A stretch of 64,000 nucleotides of DNA, from assembly GCA_964530625.1 (NCBI GenBank), contig CAZHAK010000005.1, forward strand, positions 62,001-126,000. The letters are read 5' to 3'. A model generated the notes under the pieces. It was not told where the DNA came from and did not search any database. It saw only the letters and a program-made list of their open reading frames with translations. Position 1 is the first letter of the stretch. The number at the start of each line of letters is the position of its first letter. This stretch comes from JABWCQ01 sp964530625. GTDB lineage: Bacteria > Electryoneota > RPQS01. Below, one piece after another: positions 34,039 to 42,539 of this stretch. The translations under genes were made by a program, and so were the position numbers.

Positions 34039-34129
34039 GGAAGAAATTCTCCCCGATATCGTTCAGGTCGTTCCGCGCCTTAGCGCGGACGACCGACGGG
34101 GTTTCTTCCGATGGAACCCCAAAATTTTT
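34039..34129 (+). terminator. Structured spacer between flagellin 2 and fliD (possible partial terminator)
   Basis: Two alternative structures can form. A long one pairs GGTCGTTCCGCGC (34066-34078) with GCGCGGACGACC (34083-34094), extended by CCCCG/CGGGG and GGAAGAAA/TTTCTTCC out to 34039 and 34109. A second one pairs GGGG and TTCC (34098-34101, 34106-34109) with GGAACCCC (34113-34120) and is followed by AAAATTTTT. They share bases 34098-34109, so they exclude each other. The simplest reading is partial termination that lowers fliD relative to flagellin; regulated attenuation is speculative. Confidence 0.5.
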
Positions 34130-34147
34130 GAACGATAGGGAGGAGTT

Positions 34148-36058
34148 ATGTCTCAGCCAGCTACCTCAGTTTCCGGTGTGGTCTCTGGTATCGATTGGGA
34201 TACCACGATCAGACAGCTCATGCAGATTGAACGGAGGCGTGTATCCCTCTATGAAGATCGAAAGAGCGAAAACGAAACTAAGCTCAGTCTGTGGACTCAG
34301 ATTCAAGGCAAGATCGCCGGACTGCAAGGTGCCGCGCAAAATCTTGACAGAAGATCCGAATTTGTGGTCAAATCGGCTTCCTCCTCCGATTCGTCCGTTG
34401 TCACGGTACAGGCTACGTCAAGCGCTGCGCGAGGATCTCACTCCGTAGAAGTGCTTGCTTTGGCCAAGGCCCACAGCATTGCGGCTCAAGGCTTTAACGA
34501 CAAGAACTCAACCGGCGTCGGTGATAGTGGTGGAGATCTGATCATCCAAGTGGGTGACGAGACCATTACTATCGCCGACGCCGACTTTTCTTCATCGACG
34601 ACGCTCGATCAGCTCAAAAACCTGATCAATAATTCTGCTGACAACGATGATCTCGTGACGGCTTCCGTGCTCGACGACGGATCTGACAGCGGACGCTTCA
34701 GGCTGGTTTTGACCTCGAACAATCCCGGGCTGGACAACCGAATCTCGTTCTCCTCCAATCCGACTTCACTCAATTTTTCGAGTAATGTTGTGGATGCCGC
34801 AGAGACGGGAGCGGGATGGACCGGCACTTCAGCCTTGACGTCCGGCGGTATTTATTCCGGTACGGTTAACAAGAGTTTTATTTTCACGGTAGCGTCCGGT
34901 GGGATCGTCGGCACAGACAACGGTATCTTGATTGATTGGACCGACAGTGCCGGTAACAGCGGCAACTTTACTCTGAACGCTGGTGACGTCGGATCACCGA
35001 TTGCCGTCGCGGACGGAGTGACCATGACCTTTGACGCTGGAACGCTAGTCGGCGGCGAAATGTTCTCAACGGATGTCTTTGTCCCCACGCTTACTGCAGC
35101 TCAAAACTCAAACTTCCGCATTGATGGCATCTATGTCTCGCAGTCTACTAACACGGTGGAGAACTTCATCGAGGGTGTGACTCTGAATCTGGTCTCTGCG
35201 GATGTCGGAAGCACCGTCACTGTGACTATCGACGACGACAAAGAAGCCATGAAGAATAAGATTCGTAGCTTTGTGGACGCCTACAACTCTGTAATGCAGG
35301 ATGTTTCAACTTTCTCCGCCTATGACGAAGAGAACGAAACGGCCGCCCCGTTACTCGGTGACGGATTCCTATCGTCCATTCGCAGCGATCTATCATCGAT
35401 TATCTCGCAAAAAGTGGGTCAATTACCCTCGGGAAACGCCCTGACGCACTTAGCCGACGTCGGGATATTGTCGTCATCGCGCGGCTTGCTCACAATCAAA
35501 GAGACCACGCTCACCAACGCGCTCAATAGTCGTTTCGAAGAAGTTGTCAGCCTCTTCTCGCAATCATTTGAAAGCGGCGACAATAAAATCAGCCTAGTCA
35601 CAACCAATGAAAAGAGCCAAGGTGGAAATTACGCTTTAGTTGTCGACTATGGCGCCGACGGTGTGCCGACGTCCGCAACGATTAACGGTCATGCCGCCAC
35701 GATTGACGGTCTCCTGATTCGCGGCGCGCAAGGATCTAACGCGGATGGAATCGTCTTAAGTTTTACACCTCCTGGTGGTGGCGCAGGACAAGTCAACACA
35801 ACCTTCCGGCTCGGAAAAGGCATCACCGAGATGGTCGCGACTGCCACATCCAGAATTCTGGACGACGACAGCGGTACACTCCATTTCGCGACGCAAAACA
35901 TCGAATCGCAAAATGAAAATCTGGACAGGCAGATAGAATCTTGGGAACGCCGCCTTGAGTTAATCGAAAACCAACTGCGCAGGCAATACGCTGCGCTCGA
36001 GACCACCTTGGGCAGAATGAGAAACCAAAGCAATTACCTTGCAGGAGTATTAGGATAA
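34148..36058 (+). CDS. fliD: Filament cap protein FliD
   Basis: FliD caps the filament and folds incoming flagellin. The 636-residue protein has the family start (SGVVSGIDWDTTIRQLMQIE), FliD_N, a large Ser/Thr/Gly-rich variable middle with strand repeats (about 90-330), and FliD_C features (DDKEAMKNKIRSFVDAYNSV, GDGFLSSIRSDLSSII, LADVGILSS, ALNSRFEEVVSLF) and a final coiled coil ending LETTLGRMRNQSNYLAGVL. It is longer than the enterobacterial protein because of the central insertion. GGGAGGAG precedes the ATG at 34148. fliS follows after one base. Confidence 0.95.
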   Translation: MSQPATSVSGVVSGIDWDTTIRQLMQIERRRVSLYEDRKSENETKLSLWTQIQGKIAGLQGAAQNLDRRSEFVVKSASSSDSSVVTVQATSSAARGSHSVEVLALAKAHSIAAQGFNDKNSTGVGDSGGDLIIQVGDETITIADADFSSSTTLDQLKNLINNSADNDDLVTASVLDDGSDSGRFRLVLTSNNPGLDNRISFSSNPTSLNFSSNVVDAAETGAGWTGTSALTSGGIYSGTVNKSFIFTVASGGIVGTDNGILIDWTDSAGNSGNFTLNAGDVGSPIAVADGVTMTFDAGTLVGGEMFSTDVFVPTLTAAQNSNFRIDGIYVSQSTNTVENFIEGVTLNLVSADVGSTVTVTIDDDKEAMKNKIRSFVDAYNSVMQDVSTFSAYDEENETAAPLLGDGFLSSIRSDLSSIISQKVGQLPSGNALTHLADVGILSSSRGLLTIKETTLTNALNSRFEEVVSLFSQSFESGDNKISLVTTNEKSQGGNYALVVDYGADGVPTSATINGHAATIDGLLIRGAQGSNADGIVLSFTPPGGGAGQVNTTFRLGKGITEMVATATSRILDDDSGTLHFATQNIESQNENLDRQIESWERRLELIENQLRRQYAALETTLGRMRNQSNYLAGVLG

Positions 36059-36059
36059 C

Positions 36060-36479
36060 ATGAAAGTCGCTCCAAATTTTAGTACCTATCGCTCAATGGA
36101 CGCCGCGTGCAGTACGCCGCAAATGGTGTTGATGTTGTGTGATGGCGCCATTCGATTCACGAGAGAAGCCGCCGAACATATGCACGAAAACCGTTGGTCG
36201 GAAAAGGGAAAAGCAATTGAGTCCGCGATTGAGTGCATTGGTGAACTCCGCAAGACCCTGAATCTGTCCGAAAACTCTGAGGTCGTCTTACAATTGGACA
36301 AAACATACAGCTTTCTGTCCACTAAACTCATGATCGGCAACAGCCGCAGGGATATCTCGCAGCTGCATCAAGTCGCTGATGCCCTGAGTCAGGTCCGTTC
36401 CGGCTGGGCCACCCTATTTGAAAAATTGAAGGCGGAAGGGCAACTTTCCAATCCCGAACTTGCTGGTGCCAGCCTGTAG
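36060..36479 (+). CDS. fliS: Flagellin export chaperone FliS
   Basis: FliS binds the flagellin C-terminus in the cytoplasm and prevents early polymerisation. The 139-residue helical protein shows the family layout: FSTYRSMDAACSTPQMVLML with YDGAI-like CDGAIRFTREA, and KGKAIESAIECIGELRKTLN. The last helical block is recognisable (DALSQVRSGWATLFEKL). Its start one base after the fliD stop and its position downstream of the flagellins agree. Nothing is missing. Confidence 0.93.
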   Translation: MKVAPNFSTYRSMDAACSTPQMVLMLCDGAIRFTREAAEHMHENRWSEKGKAIESAIECIGELRKTLNLSENSEVVLQLDKTYSFLSTKLMIGNSRRDISQLHQVADALSQVRSGWATLFEKLKAEGQLSNPELAGASL

Positions 36480-36487
36480 CTCACGAA

Positions 36488-36503
36488 TGGCACAGCGCTT
36501 GCT
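36488..36503 (+). promoter_or_regulatory. Sigma-54 promoter of flgM
   Basis: TGGCAC at 36488-36493 and TTGCT at 36499-36503 give the exact GG-N10-GC arrangement of a sigma-54 promoter. The predicted start near 36514 is 30 bases before the flgM ATG at 36544. It lies in the 64-base gap after fliS, so the anti-sigma factor gene can be transcribed separately from the sigma-28 filament genes upstream. Same sequence class as the flgF promoter at 9955. Confidence 0.88.
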
Positions 36504-36543
36504 GAAACATTTGATATAACATCCAAAACGGGTTAATTTTGCC

Positions 36544-36849
36544 ATGCGCATAGAAGCACCAAAACCGTATAATCTGCCTGGGATCCCGCAAGATCCAAAA
36601 GAAGCCGCGAAAGACCGGCTTCTGCAAGTTCCTACAAAAACTATCAACGCTGCAGGCGATGAGTTTCAACTCTCGTCAAAACAGCAGGTTACAAGATCAT
36701 TGGTCGAAGATGACCAGAGTGCAATGGAGACCTCGGGTTTGTCGCCCGAAAGGCTTGCGCAGATCAAAGCAAGGGTCTCGAGCGGGTATTATCTAACTGA
36801 AGGGGCGGCAGAAGAGACCTCATCTGCCATTACGAGTTTCCACGGTTGA
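36544..36849 (+). CDS. flgM: FlgM-like anti-sigma-28 factor
   Basis: FlgM holds sigma-28 inactive until it is exported through the finished hook. The 101-residue protein has a disordered-looking N-terminal half and the FlgM-type C-terminal motif SPERLAQIKARVSSGYYLTE, which matches the family's 'ERVxxIRxxIxxGxY' pattern. The last segment (AAEETSSAITSF) is shorter than in Salmonella FlgM. It follows fliS and is followed by a strong terminator. A sigma-54 promoter directly precedes it. The small size and weak conservation leave some doubt, but context is excellent. Confidence 0.78.
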   Translation: MRIEAPKPYNLPGIPQDPKEAAKDRLLQVPTKTINAAGDEFQLSSKQQVTRSLVEDDQSAMETSGLSPERLAQIKARVSSGYYLTEGAAEETSSAITSFHG

Positions 36850-36942
36850 CCTCCGTCCTCTGGTGGTACAATACCTGCGCTCGACCGTTGTCCGTCTAAG
36901 GTATTGTTTTATCAACACGGACTAAATTGAATCAAAAAAATG

Positions 36943-36975
36943 AAGCCTCCAGCAATCAGCGCGGGAGGCTTTTTT
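36943..36975 (+). terminator. Rho-independent terminator after flgM
   Basis: AAGCCTCC (36943-36950) pairs with GGAGGCTT (36964-36971) around a 13-base loop and runs into six T residues (36970-36975). An A-run precedes the stem. It closes the filament/flgM transcription unit and lies just before the phosphorelay genes. An open frame starting at 36940 reads through it, which argues that the next gene starts later. Confidence 0.9.
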
Positions 36976-37017
36976 CATGGTATGAATGTTGCCCTGTATT
37001 CGGTAAGGCTCTTCTTG

Positions 37018-37896
37018 ATGACATGCAATATTTCTGACTTCAATAGCTTGCTGAATAATACTTTAACATCTCCGCACATCTTGATCATTGATGACGACAA
37101 GGATATCTCGAGCGTTCTTCGTGCGGCGCTTGAAGTTGTGGGTTGCCGTGTTTCAACCGAGTCTGATTCCAGCAAAGCTGAAGAGGCCTGTCGCCTGGCG
37201 ATGCCAGACTTAGTGCTCATTGATCTGATGATGCCGGGGCGCTCGGGTATCGACTTGATCGGCCCATTGAATGAAATCGCGCCCGATGCAATAATTTGTA
37301 TCACCACGGGCATGGGTGATCCCGCGCTGCTGAATCGCTCTTTGAAATCAGGTGCTTGGAATGTGCTCTGTAAACCCTATTCACTTACCGAACTTGGCGA
37401 TCTGATCAATCTCGCCTTGCGCTTGTCAGAGTCGCTTCGTGAAGAGAAAATGGTCGGTGATGATGCGGCGTCATTGAACTTAGAGTTTCCGGGAGATCAT
37501 AAGCCAACGGCCGCTGATTTGGCACGGCTTATCGCGGTCGCAGCTGGCTCCGGAGTGGACAGTGATGTCGCTTATCGCAAGCTTCCCTTGCTTGCATCCG
37601 AGTTGCTGGACAATGCTTACGAGCATGGTGTGCAGGGCGACCCCACCAAGAGTTACGGCGTGCAGATCAAGCTCGAAGGCTCCTCGCTTAAACTGAGTGT
37701 TTGGAACACCGGAAAAAGTTTTGACGGACAATCCGTAGTCAAACAAAAAGCCTTCGCTATACCAAAGGGCAAGCTTTCCGGTTTGCAACTCGCGTCGGTG
37801 CTGGCGGATGAAATGCGCTTCGGTCTCGAACCGAACTCTGTGTCACTACTCTGGCATCTCACTCAGACGAACAGCCAAGGGAATCCAAGCAAGTGA
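37018..37896 (+). CDS. Response-regulator receiver fused to an ATPase (HATPase_c) domain
   Basis: The 292-residue protein has a CheY-like receiver (HILIIDDDKDISSVLRAALE; phospho-acceptor Asp69 in VLIDLMMPG; conserved Lys in LCKPYSL) followed by a GHKL-type ATP-binding domain (LLASELLDNAYEHGVQGDPT; LKLSVWNTGKSF; KLSGLQLASVLADEMRF) of the RsbW/anti-sigma or kinase type. There is no HisKA helix pair. The start at 37018 has AAGG upstream; an ATG at 36982 is possible, and one at 36940 lies in the terminator. Its TGA overlaps the GTG of the next gene, whose protein has a HisKA-like region but no ATPase domain. Confidence 0.85.
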   Translation: MTCNISDFNSLLNNTLTSPHILIIDDDKDISSVLRAALEVVGCRVSTESDSSKAEEACRLAMPDLVLIDLMMPGRSGIDLIGPLNEIAPDAIICITTGMGDPALLNRSLKSGAWNVLCKPYSLTELGDLINLALRLSESLREEKMVGDDAASLNLEFPGDHKPTAADLARLIAVAAGSGVDSDVAYRKLPLLASELLDNAYEHGVQGDPTKSYGVQIKLEGSSLKLSVWNTGKSFDGQSVVKQKAFAIPKGKLSGLQLASVLADEMRFGLEPNSVSLLWHLTQTNSQGNPSK

Positions 37897-39437
37897 ATAG
37901 ATTTCCGCTTAGAATTCCCGAAGTTCGCCATGCCGGCGGGCTCGCTCGAGTGATGGTGATTGCAAGTGACGAGGAGCTGAAGACTAAACTGGTTGCTTCT
38001 ATAGCGCCGGTCGACGGAGTTGATCTCGTTCTTGTGGACTCCGCGCAGAAAGCGATTGGACTTCTTCAATCTGACATGCCGGACGTTATCCTTGCGGACG
38101 TGGCCTTGCAGGACCTGGATGGCTTCAGGCTTTGCAAGCTGCTGAAACACCCCGTGAAGGCAGGAACAGAACAAATACCGGTTGTCTTGGTGGCGAACGA
38201 GTTTAGAGACGTTCTCGCAGAACATGTGGCACGCAAGGCCCACGCATTCGCATTCTTGAAAATGCCTTGTGATGCGGAATTGGTCCCCCGTACCGTAGAG
38301 CTTGCGTTGCGTCGCCTGCTGCCGGATGCCAGAGACGTGCAGCTTCTTGCATACAAAGGTACCGTTCACGTCATGTCGCCTGACGATGCGCTTGCCCATA
38401 CCATTACGACTGCGCTTGACTTGAATGAGTGGCGAACCGTTCGATTCAAAACCGTCAAGGCGATGGAAACGGCATGGAAAGACGGGTTGCCCCATGTTGT
38501 CTTTATGGAAATGGAACACGATGACTCAGCTGATTTTGACACACGGCTGCTCAAGCAAGACGATAACAGTCCAGTCGTTATTGCCTTGGTCAAAAGAGTT
38601 GAAACGGAGAATCTGACCAATCTGTTTCGGCAGGGGGTAGATGACTATCTGACCTTGCCGATCGATGCTGTAAGAGTCACTGAAGCATGTGGCGAGGCAA
38701 GGCTCAAATTCAATTTCCGAAGCATGCACCGGGAATTTGATTCGCAGCTTGTCAAACTGCGAGCCGTTTCAGATTATCTTGAGCTGGTCATAACCAACTC
38801 ACATGAAGCCATCTTTACCTGCGACCCGAACGGTGTCGTAAAGCTCTGGAACAAGGGTGCGGAACGGGTCTACGGCTATTCCGCCGAAGAAATAATCGGC
38901 AAGAACGTTGATGAGTATCTCGATCCTCCGGGATTTTCGAGAAAATCGCCTAACGTCGTCAGATTGCTGCAGCAGCGTGGCTCGATGATTGATCCGGAGG
39001 TTCAGAGGCAGCGCAAATCCGGAGAGATATTTCCCGTTTCAGCAGCCTATGCGCTGCTAACGGACCCACAGGGGAAAGTGCTGGGATTCTCGGTCATAGA
39101 GCGCGACGTAACGACTATCAAGTCGCTTGAAAACGAACGAATCAAGTCTGCAAGATTAAGAGCGATTACGCAAACGGCAGTGACCGCGAACGATCACATC
39201 AATACGCCGCTTGGGATTATTCTCGGCTACGCGCAGTTCCTTGAGTTGAAACTTAATACACAGGATGCGCAGGACAAGAACGCGCTCGAGGTCATTCAGC
39301 AGCAAGTGCACAAAATTAAGGGAATCATGAACAAGCTCAAACTCATCTCCGATCCTATCGTAAAAAATTATTCGATCGAAGGAGTGACCATGCTTGATCT
39401 GACTAAATCCCAACTATCCGACGAAGCAACAAATTAA
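37893..39437 (+). CDS. Receiver-receiver-PAS protein with HisKA-like end but no ATPase domain
   Basis: The 514-residue protein starts with GTG overlapping the previous stop (GTGA). Order: receiver with Asp69 (VILADVALQDLDGF), a second, degenerate receiver-like domain (about 150-270; VVFMEMEHDDSADFDTR), a linker coil, a PAS domain (about 300-420; AIFTCDPNGVVKLWNKGAER; SVIERDVTT) and a HisKA-like helical pair with His435 in ANDHINTPLGIILGYAQFLE. The protein then ends after about 75 residues with no N-, G1- or G2-box, so it lacks its own catalytic domain. It may be phosphorylated in trans or be a pseudo-kinase scaffold. Confidence 0.85.
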   Translation: MNRFPLRIPEVRHAGGLARVMVIASDEELKTKLVASIAPVDGVDLVLVDSAQKAIGLLQSDMPDVILADVALQDLDGFRLCKLLKHPVKAGTEQIPVVLVANEFRDVLAEHVARKAHAFAFLKMPCDAELVPRTVELALRRLLPDARDVQLLAYKGTVHVMSPDDALAHTITTALDLNEWRTVRFKTVKAMETAWKDGLPHVVFMEMEHDDSADFDTRLLKQDDNSPVVIALVKRVETENLTNLFRQGVDDYLTLPIDAVRVTEACGEARLKFNFRSMHREFDSQLVKLRAVSDYLELVITNSHEAIFTCDPNGVVKLWNKGAERVYGYSAEEIIGKNVDEYLDPPGFSRKSPNVVRLLQQRGSMIDPEVQRQRKSGEIFPVSAAYALLTDPQGKVLGFSVIERDVTTIKSLENERIKSARLRAITQTAVTANDHINTPLGIILGYAQFLELKLNTQDAQDKNALEVIQQQVHKIKGIMNKLKLISDPIVKNYSIEGVTMLDLTKSQLSDEATN

Positions 39438-39461
39438 TCATATCACCGCCAAGAGGCACAA

Positions 39462-39827
39462 ATGGATACTTTGAAGAAAAAGGTTCTTGTCGTAGACGAT
39501 GACGAAGTCATTCGCGACCTTCTAATCAACTTTTTAAAGTTCTCGGGTTATGAAGGTATTGGGGCGCCAAATGGGCAGAAAGCCTTGGAGATGGTGATTG
39601 CTGATGCGCCCGACATGATCATCACCGACATCCATATGCCGCTGATGAATGGCTTCCAACTCCTGCGAGCCGTCAAGCGTGTTAACCCAGACCTGCCTGT
39701 GATATTTATCACCGGCTTCGCCCACTTCCGCAGATTCTTTGCGGACAAGACGGCCCGCGCCGATGGATTTCTTGAAAAACCGTTCTCGCTTGAGTCCATC
39801 GACGGACTTGTCAAGAAATACCTTTAG
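39462..39827 (+). CDS. Single-domain response regulator
   Basis: The 121-residue protein is a stand-alone receiver: VLVVDDDEVIRDLLINFLKF, phospho-acceptor Asp56 in MIITDIHMPLMNGF, ITGFA (Thr) and EKPFS (Lys). No output domain. It lies 24 bases after the PAS/HisKA-like protein and before a full kinase, so it probably shuttles phosphate in this cluster; CheY-like action on the flagellar motor is conceivable but not supported by specific motor-binding features. GAGG precedes the ATG. Confidence 0.92.
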   Translation: MDTLKKKVLVVDDDEVIRDLLINFLKFSGYEGIGAPNGQKALEMVIADAPDMIITDIHMPLMNGFQLLRAVKRVNPDLPVIFITGFAHFRRFFADKTARADGFLEKPFSLESIDGLVKKYL

Positions 39828-39877
39828 GACCTCAAGCACTTGACTTTCTCTGTGGGCTGAGCTATCTTCTCAGTACT

Positions 39878-41830
39878 ATGGCAGAACGCGAAGTCCTAAT
39901 TGTTGATGATGATGCCGCGGCCCGAGAATCATTGGCTGCAGTATTAAGTGAGAACGGCTATGCCGTTCGTCAGGCGGGCAACGGGCAGGATGCGCTAAAA
40001 CTGCTCAACGCTCATCGAAGCATCCGGGTGCTGTTGACCGACGTCAGGCTTCCCGGAATGGACGGTATTGAACTTCTGGCCAAAGTCCGCTTGGCAGATC
40101 CCGGAGTGCATGTCATTCTGGTGACCGCCTTCGCTCAAAGGAATCTGGCGCTGAGAGCCTTGAAGCACGGCGCTGCGGATTTCCTATCCAAGCCGGTTGA
40201 TTCGACCACTCTAATCAGAGTGGTCGAACGCTCTTTCTATCGGGCGAGACTCGACGAACTGGCCGTCATCGGCAAGGAGACTCTCGGCAAGCTAAAAAGC
40301 CGGGCTGTGCTCTGCCGAAGCGACGGAGCTCTTCTCTCTATGTCCCCTGAGGTCGCACGGATTCTGGGAACCGAACTCAGCCAGCTGACCGGAAAAAAAA
40401 TCTGGGAAGTTACGGGCTGGTCGGAGCTGAAGGAACTGTTTCTACAAAACGGCGACGCTCATATGGTGATCCCCCGGTCTGGCTACTTTGTGCAGGTTCA
40501 GAAACTGCTGCTTGATTCGTCCCTTGACCAGACCGTCCTGATCATCACCGATATTACCAGCTTGCGACAAATTCACCGCGACTTGCTGGCGATCACGCTG
40601 GACATCGAAGCCCGTGTTTCAGAGCGCACTCGGTTCCTAAGTGAAGAAATCGAGTTTAGCGATAGATTGCTGGATACCGCAGACCTCTTGATCGCGTATG
40701 TGAACCCCGACGGACGACTCGAGCGTTGGAACAAATTCGCTGTTGATCTCACCGGACTCACATTGGATGAAGCGGGGATCAAACTTCAAGAGATGTACCG
40801 CAGCGCCGTTGATCCGCTGGCTGAGATATTCAGCCCATATTCTGAAAATGAAGTGACCGCGAAAGCGGCCCAACTTCCCGGACCTGAAGGTAGCTCGCGG
40901 TTGCTCACTTGGAGTGCGCGCCGCTTCAGGGAATCCCCGGGCCGATTTGGCAGGCTGGTCATCGGAATGGACATCACTGAGCAAAAACAACTTGAGTCCA
41001 CACTGCAGCACTACAATGCATATCTTGAAGACATCGTGCGCCAAAGGTCGCGTGAATTGAAGACCAAGAACGCGCAATTGATTCACACGGCACGGCTGGC
41101 GTCCTTGGGTGAAATGGTCGGTTCTATCGCCCACGAAATGAAGCAACCACTGAACGTAATCGCGATTACGTCGGATTTGATTAAACTGCTGCGAAAGAAC
41201 GGCAAGCTCAACGATGAGTTGCTCGAAAGCAATCTCGAAAAAATCCGTGCGACCGTCGAGCGCATGGCAGAAACGATAAACCATTTGCGCGGGTTTACAC
41301 ACATCGACGCCACGTCGTTCAAGCGGCTCTACCTGCGTGATGTGGTCGACGGGGCGATTTCTTTAGTAGGCGAGCAGATTAGGCAGGAAGACATTGAAAT
41401 TCGTGTCAATATCTCTGAAACCGATCACTCCTTTCGCGGAGACCAAAACCAAATCGAGCAAGTGTTGGTGAACCTGTTCGTAAATGCTCGTGATGCCGTG
41501 CTCGACGCCGCTGAGGAACAGGATTTACCGATCGACCGCCGAGTCATTGAGATTCGCGGCATTGAGGCCGCCAGCGAAAACTGGATCGGTCTGGAGATCG
41601 TCGATCAGGCCGCAGGCATGCCCGCAGAAATTGTGCGACACATCTTCGAGCCTTTCTATACCACGAAGGATGCGTCGCGCGGCACAGGATTGGGGCTATC
41701 TATTTGCCTGAACATTGTCCGCTCGCATGGCGGCGATATTGAAGTGGAATCTACTCCGGGGCAGGGAAGTGTCTTTCGAGTTCTCTTGCCAGTCGATTTG
41801 GAAGCGGAACTGTCTCAGGAACGGCGTTGA
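39878..41830 (+). CDS. Hybrid sensor histidine kinase with N-terminal receiver
   Basis: The 650-residue protein has an N-terminal receiver (LIVDDDAAARESLAAVLSEN; Asp55 in LLTDVRLPGMDG; Lys in SKPVDS), two PAS-like regions (about 145-240 and 255-370), a coiled linker (LQHYNAYLEDIVRQRSRELK), HisKA with phospho-acceptor His419 in SIAHEMKQPLNVI, and a complete HATPase_c domain (QVLVNLFVNARDAVLDAAEE; DQAAGMP; IFEPFYTTKDASRGTGLGLS). No membrane helices, so it senses a cytoplasmic signal or partner. It is the only protein of the four in this cluster with both HisKA and ATPase domains. Confidence 0.93.
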   Translation: MAEREVLIVDDDAAARESLAAVLSENGYAVRQAGNGQDALKLLNAHRSIRVLLTDVRLPGMDGIELLAKVRLADPGVHVILVTAFAQRNLALRALKHGAADFLSKPVDSTTLIRVVERSFYRARLDELAVIGKETLGKLKSRAVLCRSDGALLSMSPEVARILGTELSQLTGKKIWEVTGWSELKELFLQNGDAHMVIPRSGYFVQVQKLLLDSSLDQTVLIITDITSLRQIHRDLLAITLDIEARVSERTRFLSEEIEFSDRLLDTADLLIAYVNPDGRLERWNKFAVDLTGLTLDEAGIKLQEMYRSAVDPLAEIFSPYSENEVTAKAAQLPGPEGSSRLLTWSARRFRESPGRFGRLVIGMDITEQKQLESTLQHYNAYLEDIVRQRSRELKTKNAQLIHTARLASLGEMVGSIAHEMKQPLNVIAITSDLIKLLRKNGKLNDELLESNLEKIRATVERMAETINHLRGFTHIDATSFKRLYLRDVVDGAISLVGEQIRQEDIEIRVNISETDHSFRGDQNQIEQVLVNLFVNARDAVLDAAEEQDLPIDRRVIEIRGIEAASENWIGLEIVDQAAGMPAEIVRHIFEPFYTTKDASRGTGLGLSICLNIVRSHGGDIEVESTPGQGSVFRVLLPVDLEAELSQERR

Positions 41831-41869
41831 TTAAGGATGAATAGCTGAGTCGTTTGACCGGGAGGTATT

Positions 41870-42469
41870 GTGACTGCTGAATTGTCTTGGTTTGAACATT
41901 GGGATCGCGGTGTGTTCTCGATGGTGAATCAATTATTCACCAGCTCGTTCTTTGATGCCATTATGCCGATGATTTCCGACCGCATGTTGTGGTTGATTCC
42001 ACTTGGGTTGCTGTGGATCGTCTTCTTCTTTCGAACGTCGAGAAGAGGACGTATCATTGCCTTGTGTTGCTTTGTTGTAGTTGCGGCAACGGATCAGGTC
42101 GCCTCCTCCGTAATTAAACCGGCTGTCAAGCGTATTCGCCCCTGCAATGTCATTCCGCAGACGCACTTCTACGACGAAGCTAACGAGGTTTGGATTTACA
42201 CCGACAAATACGCGCTCACGACCTACAAAACTTCCTACAGTTTTCCGTCGAACCATGCCGCGAATATTGCCGGTCAAGCTGTCTACTGGAGCTATTTCTT
42301 CCCACAGCTAAGCCCGGTGTTGATTGCCGGTGCGCTGGCCGTCGGATACAGCCGTATCTATCTCGGTTATCATTATCCCTCTGACGTTGGTGCAGGCTAT
42401 CTGCTGGGAATTTTCTTTGCTTTGTGTGTGGCATGGCCCTTACGAGTCTGGGTGCTTCCCGACGAATAA
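41870..42469 (+). CDS. PAP2-family membrane phosphatase
   Basis: The 199-residue protein has about five membrane helices and the three PAP2 motifs: KPAVKRIRP (K-x6-RP), SFPSNHAAN (PSNH in place of PSGH) and SRIYLGYHYPSDVG (SR-x5-H-x3-D). PAP2 enzymes here dephosphorylate undecaprenyl diphosphate or other lipid phosphates on the outer face of the inner membrane. The start is GTG at 41870, with GGGAGG upstream. A bidirectional terminator follows its stop. Confidence 0.92.
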   Translation: MTAELSWFEHWDRGVFSMVNQLFTSSFFDAIMPMISDRMLWLIPLGLLWIVFFFRTSRRGRIIALCCFVVVAATDQVASSVIKPAVKRIRPCNVIPQTHFYDEANEVWIYTDKYALTTYKTSYSFPSNHAANIAGQAVYWSYFFPQLSPVLIAGALAVGYSRIYLGYHYPSDVGAGYLLGIFFALCVAWPLRVWVLPDE

Positions 42470-42487
42470 ATCAGATCTTGAGTACAA

Positions 42488-42521
42488 AAAAGCCCTGCTT
42501 CCGTTTGGAAGCAGGGCTTTT
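42488..42521. terminator. Bidirectional terminator
   Basis: AAAAGCCCTGCTTCC (42488-42502) pairs perfectly with GGAAGCAGGGCTTTT (42507-42521) around GTTT. It has A- and T-runs on both sides, so it serves the PAP2 gene on the + strand and the small secreted protein gene on the - strand. Confidence 0.93.
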
Positions 42522-42539
42522 ACATGAAATCCTATCCGC

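Noticed and set aside
34034..34059. Possible sigma-28 promoter before fliD (CCCGATAT)
   Set aside because: The -35 part is poor, the spacing is 10 rather than 11, and the bases belong to the long hairpin.
36861..36879. Weak sigma-54-like element (GG-N10-GC) before the phosphorelay genes
   Set aside because: The -24 and -12 boxes match poorly, and an intrinsic terminator (36943-36975) lies between it and the next gene.
36940..37017. Longer start of the receiver-ATPase protein
   Set aside because: It would begin inside the terminator hairpin; the ATG at 37018 has a better ribosome-binding site and is closer to the receiver domain.
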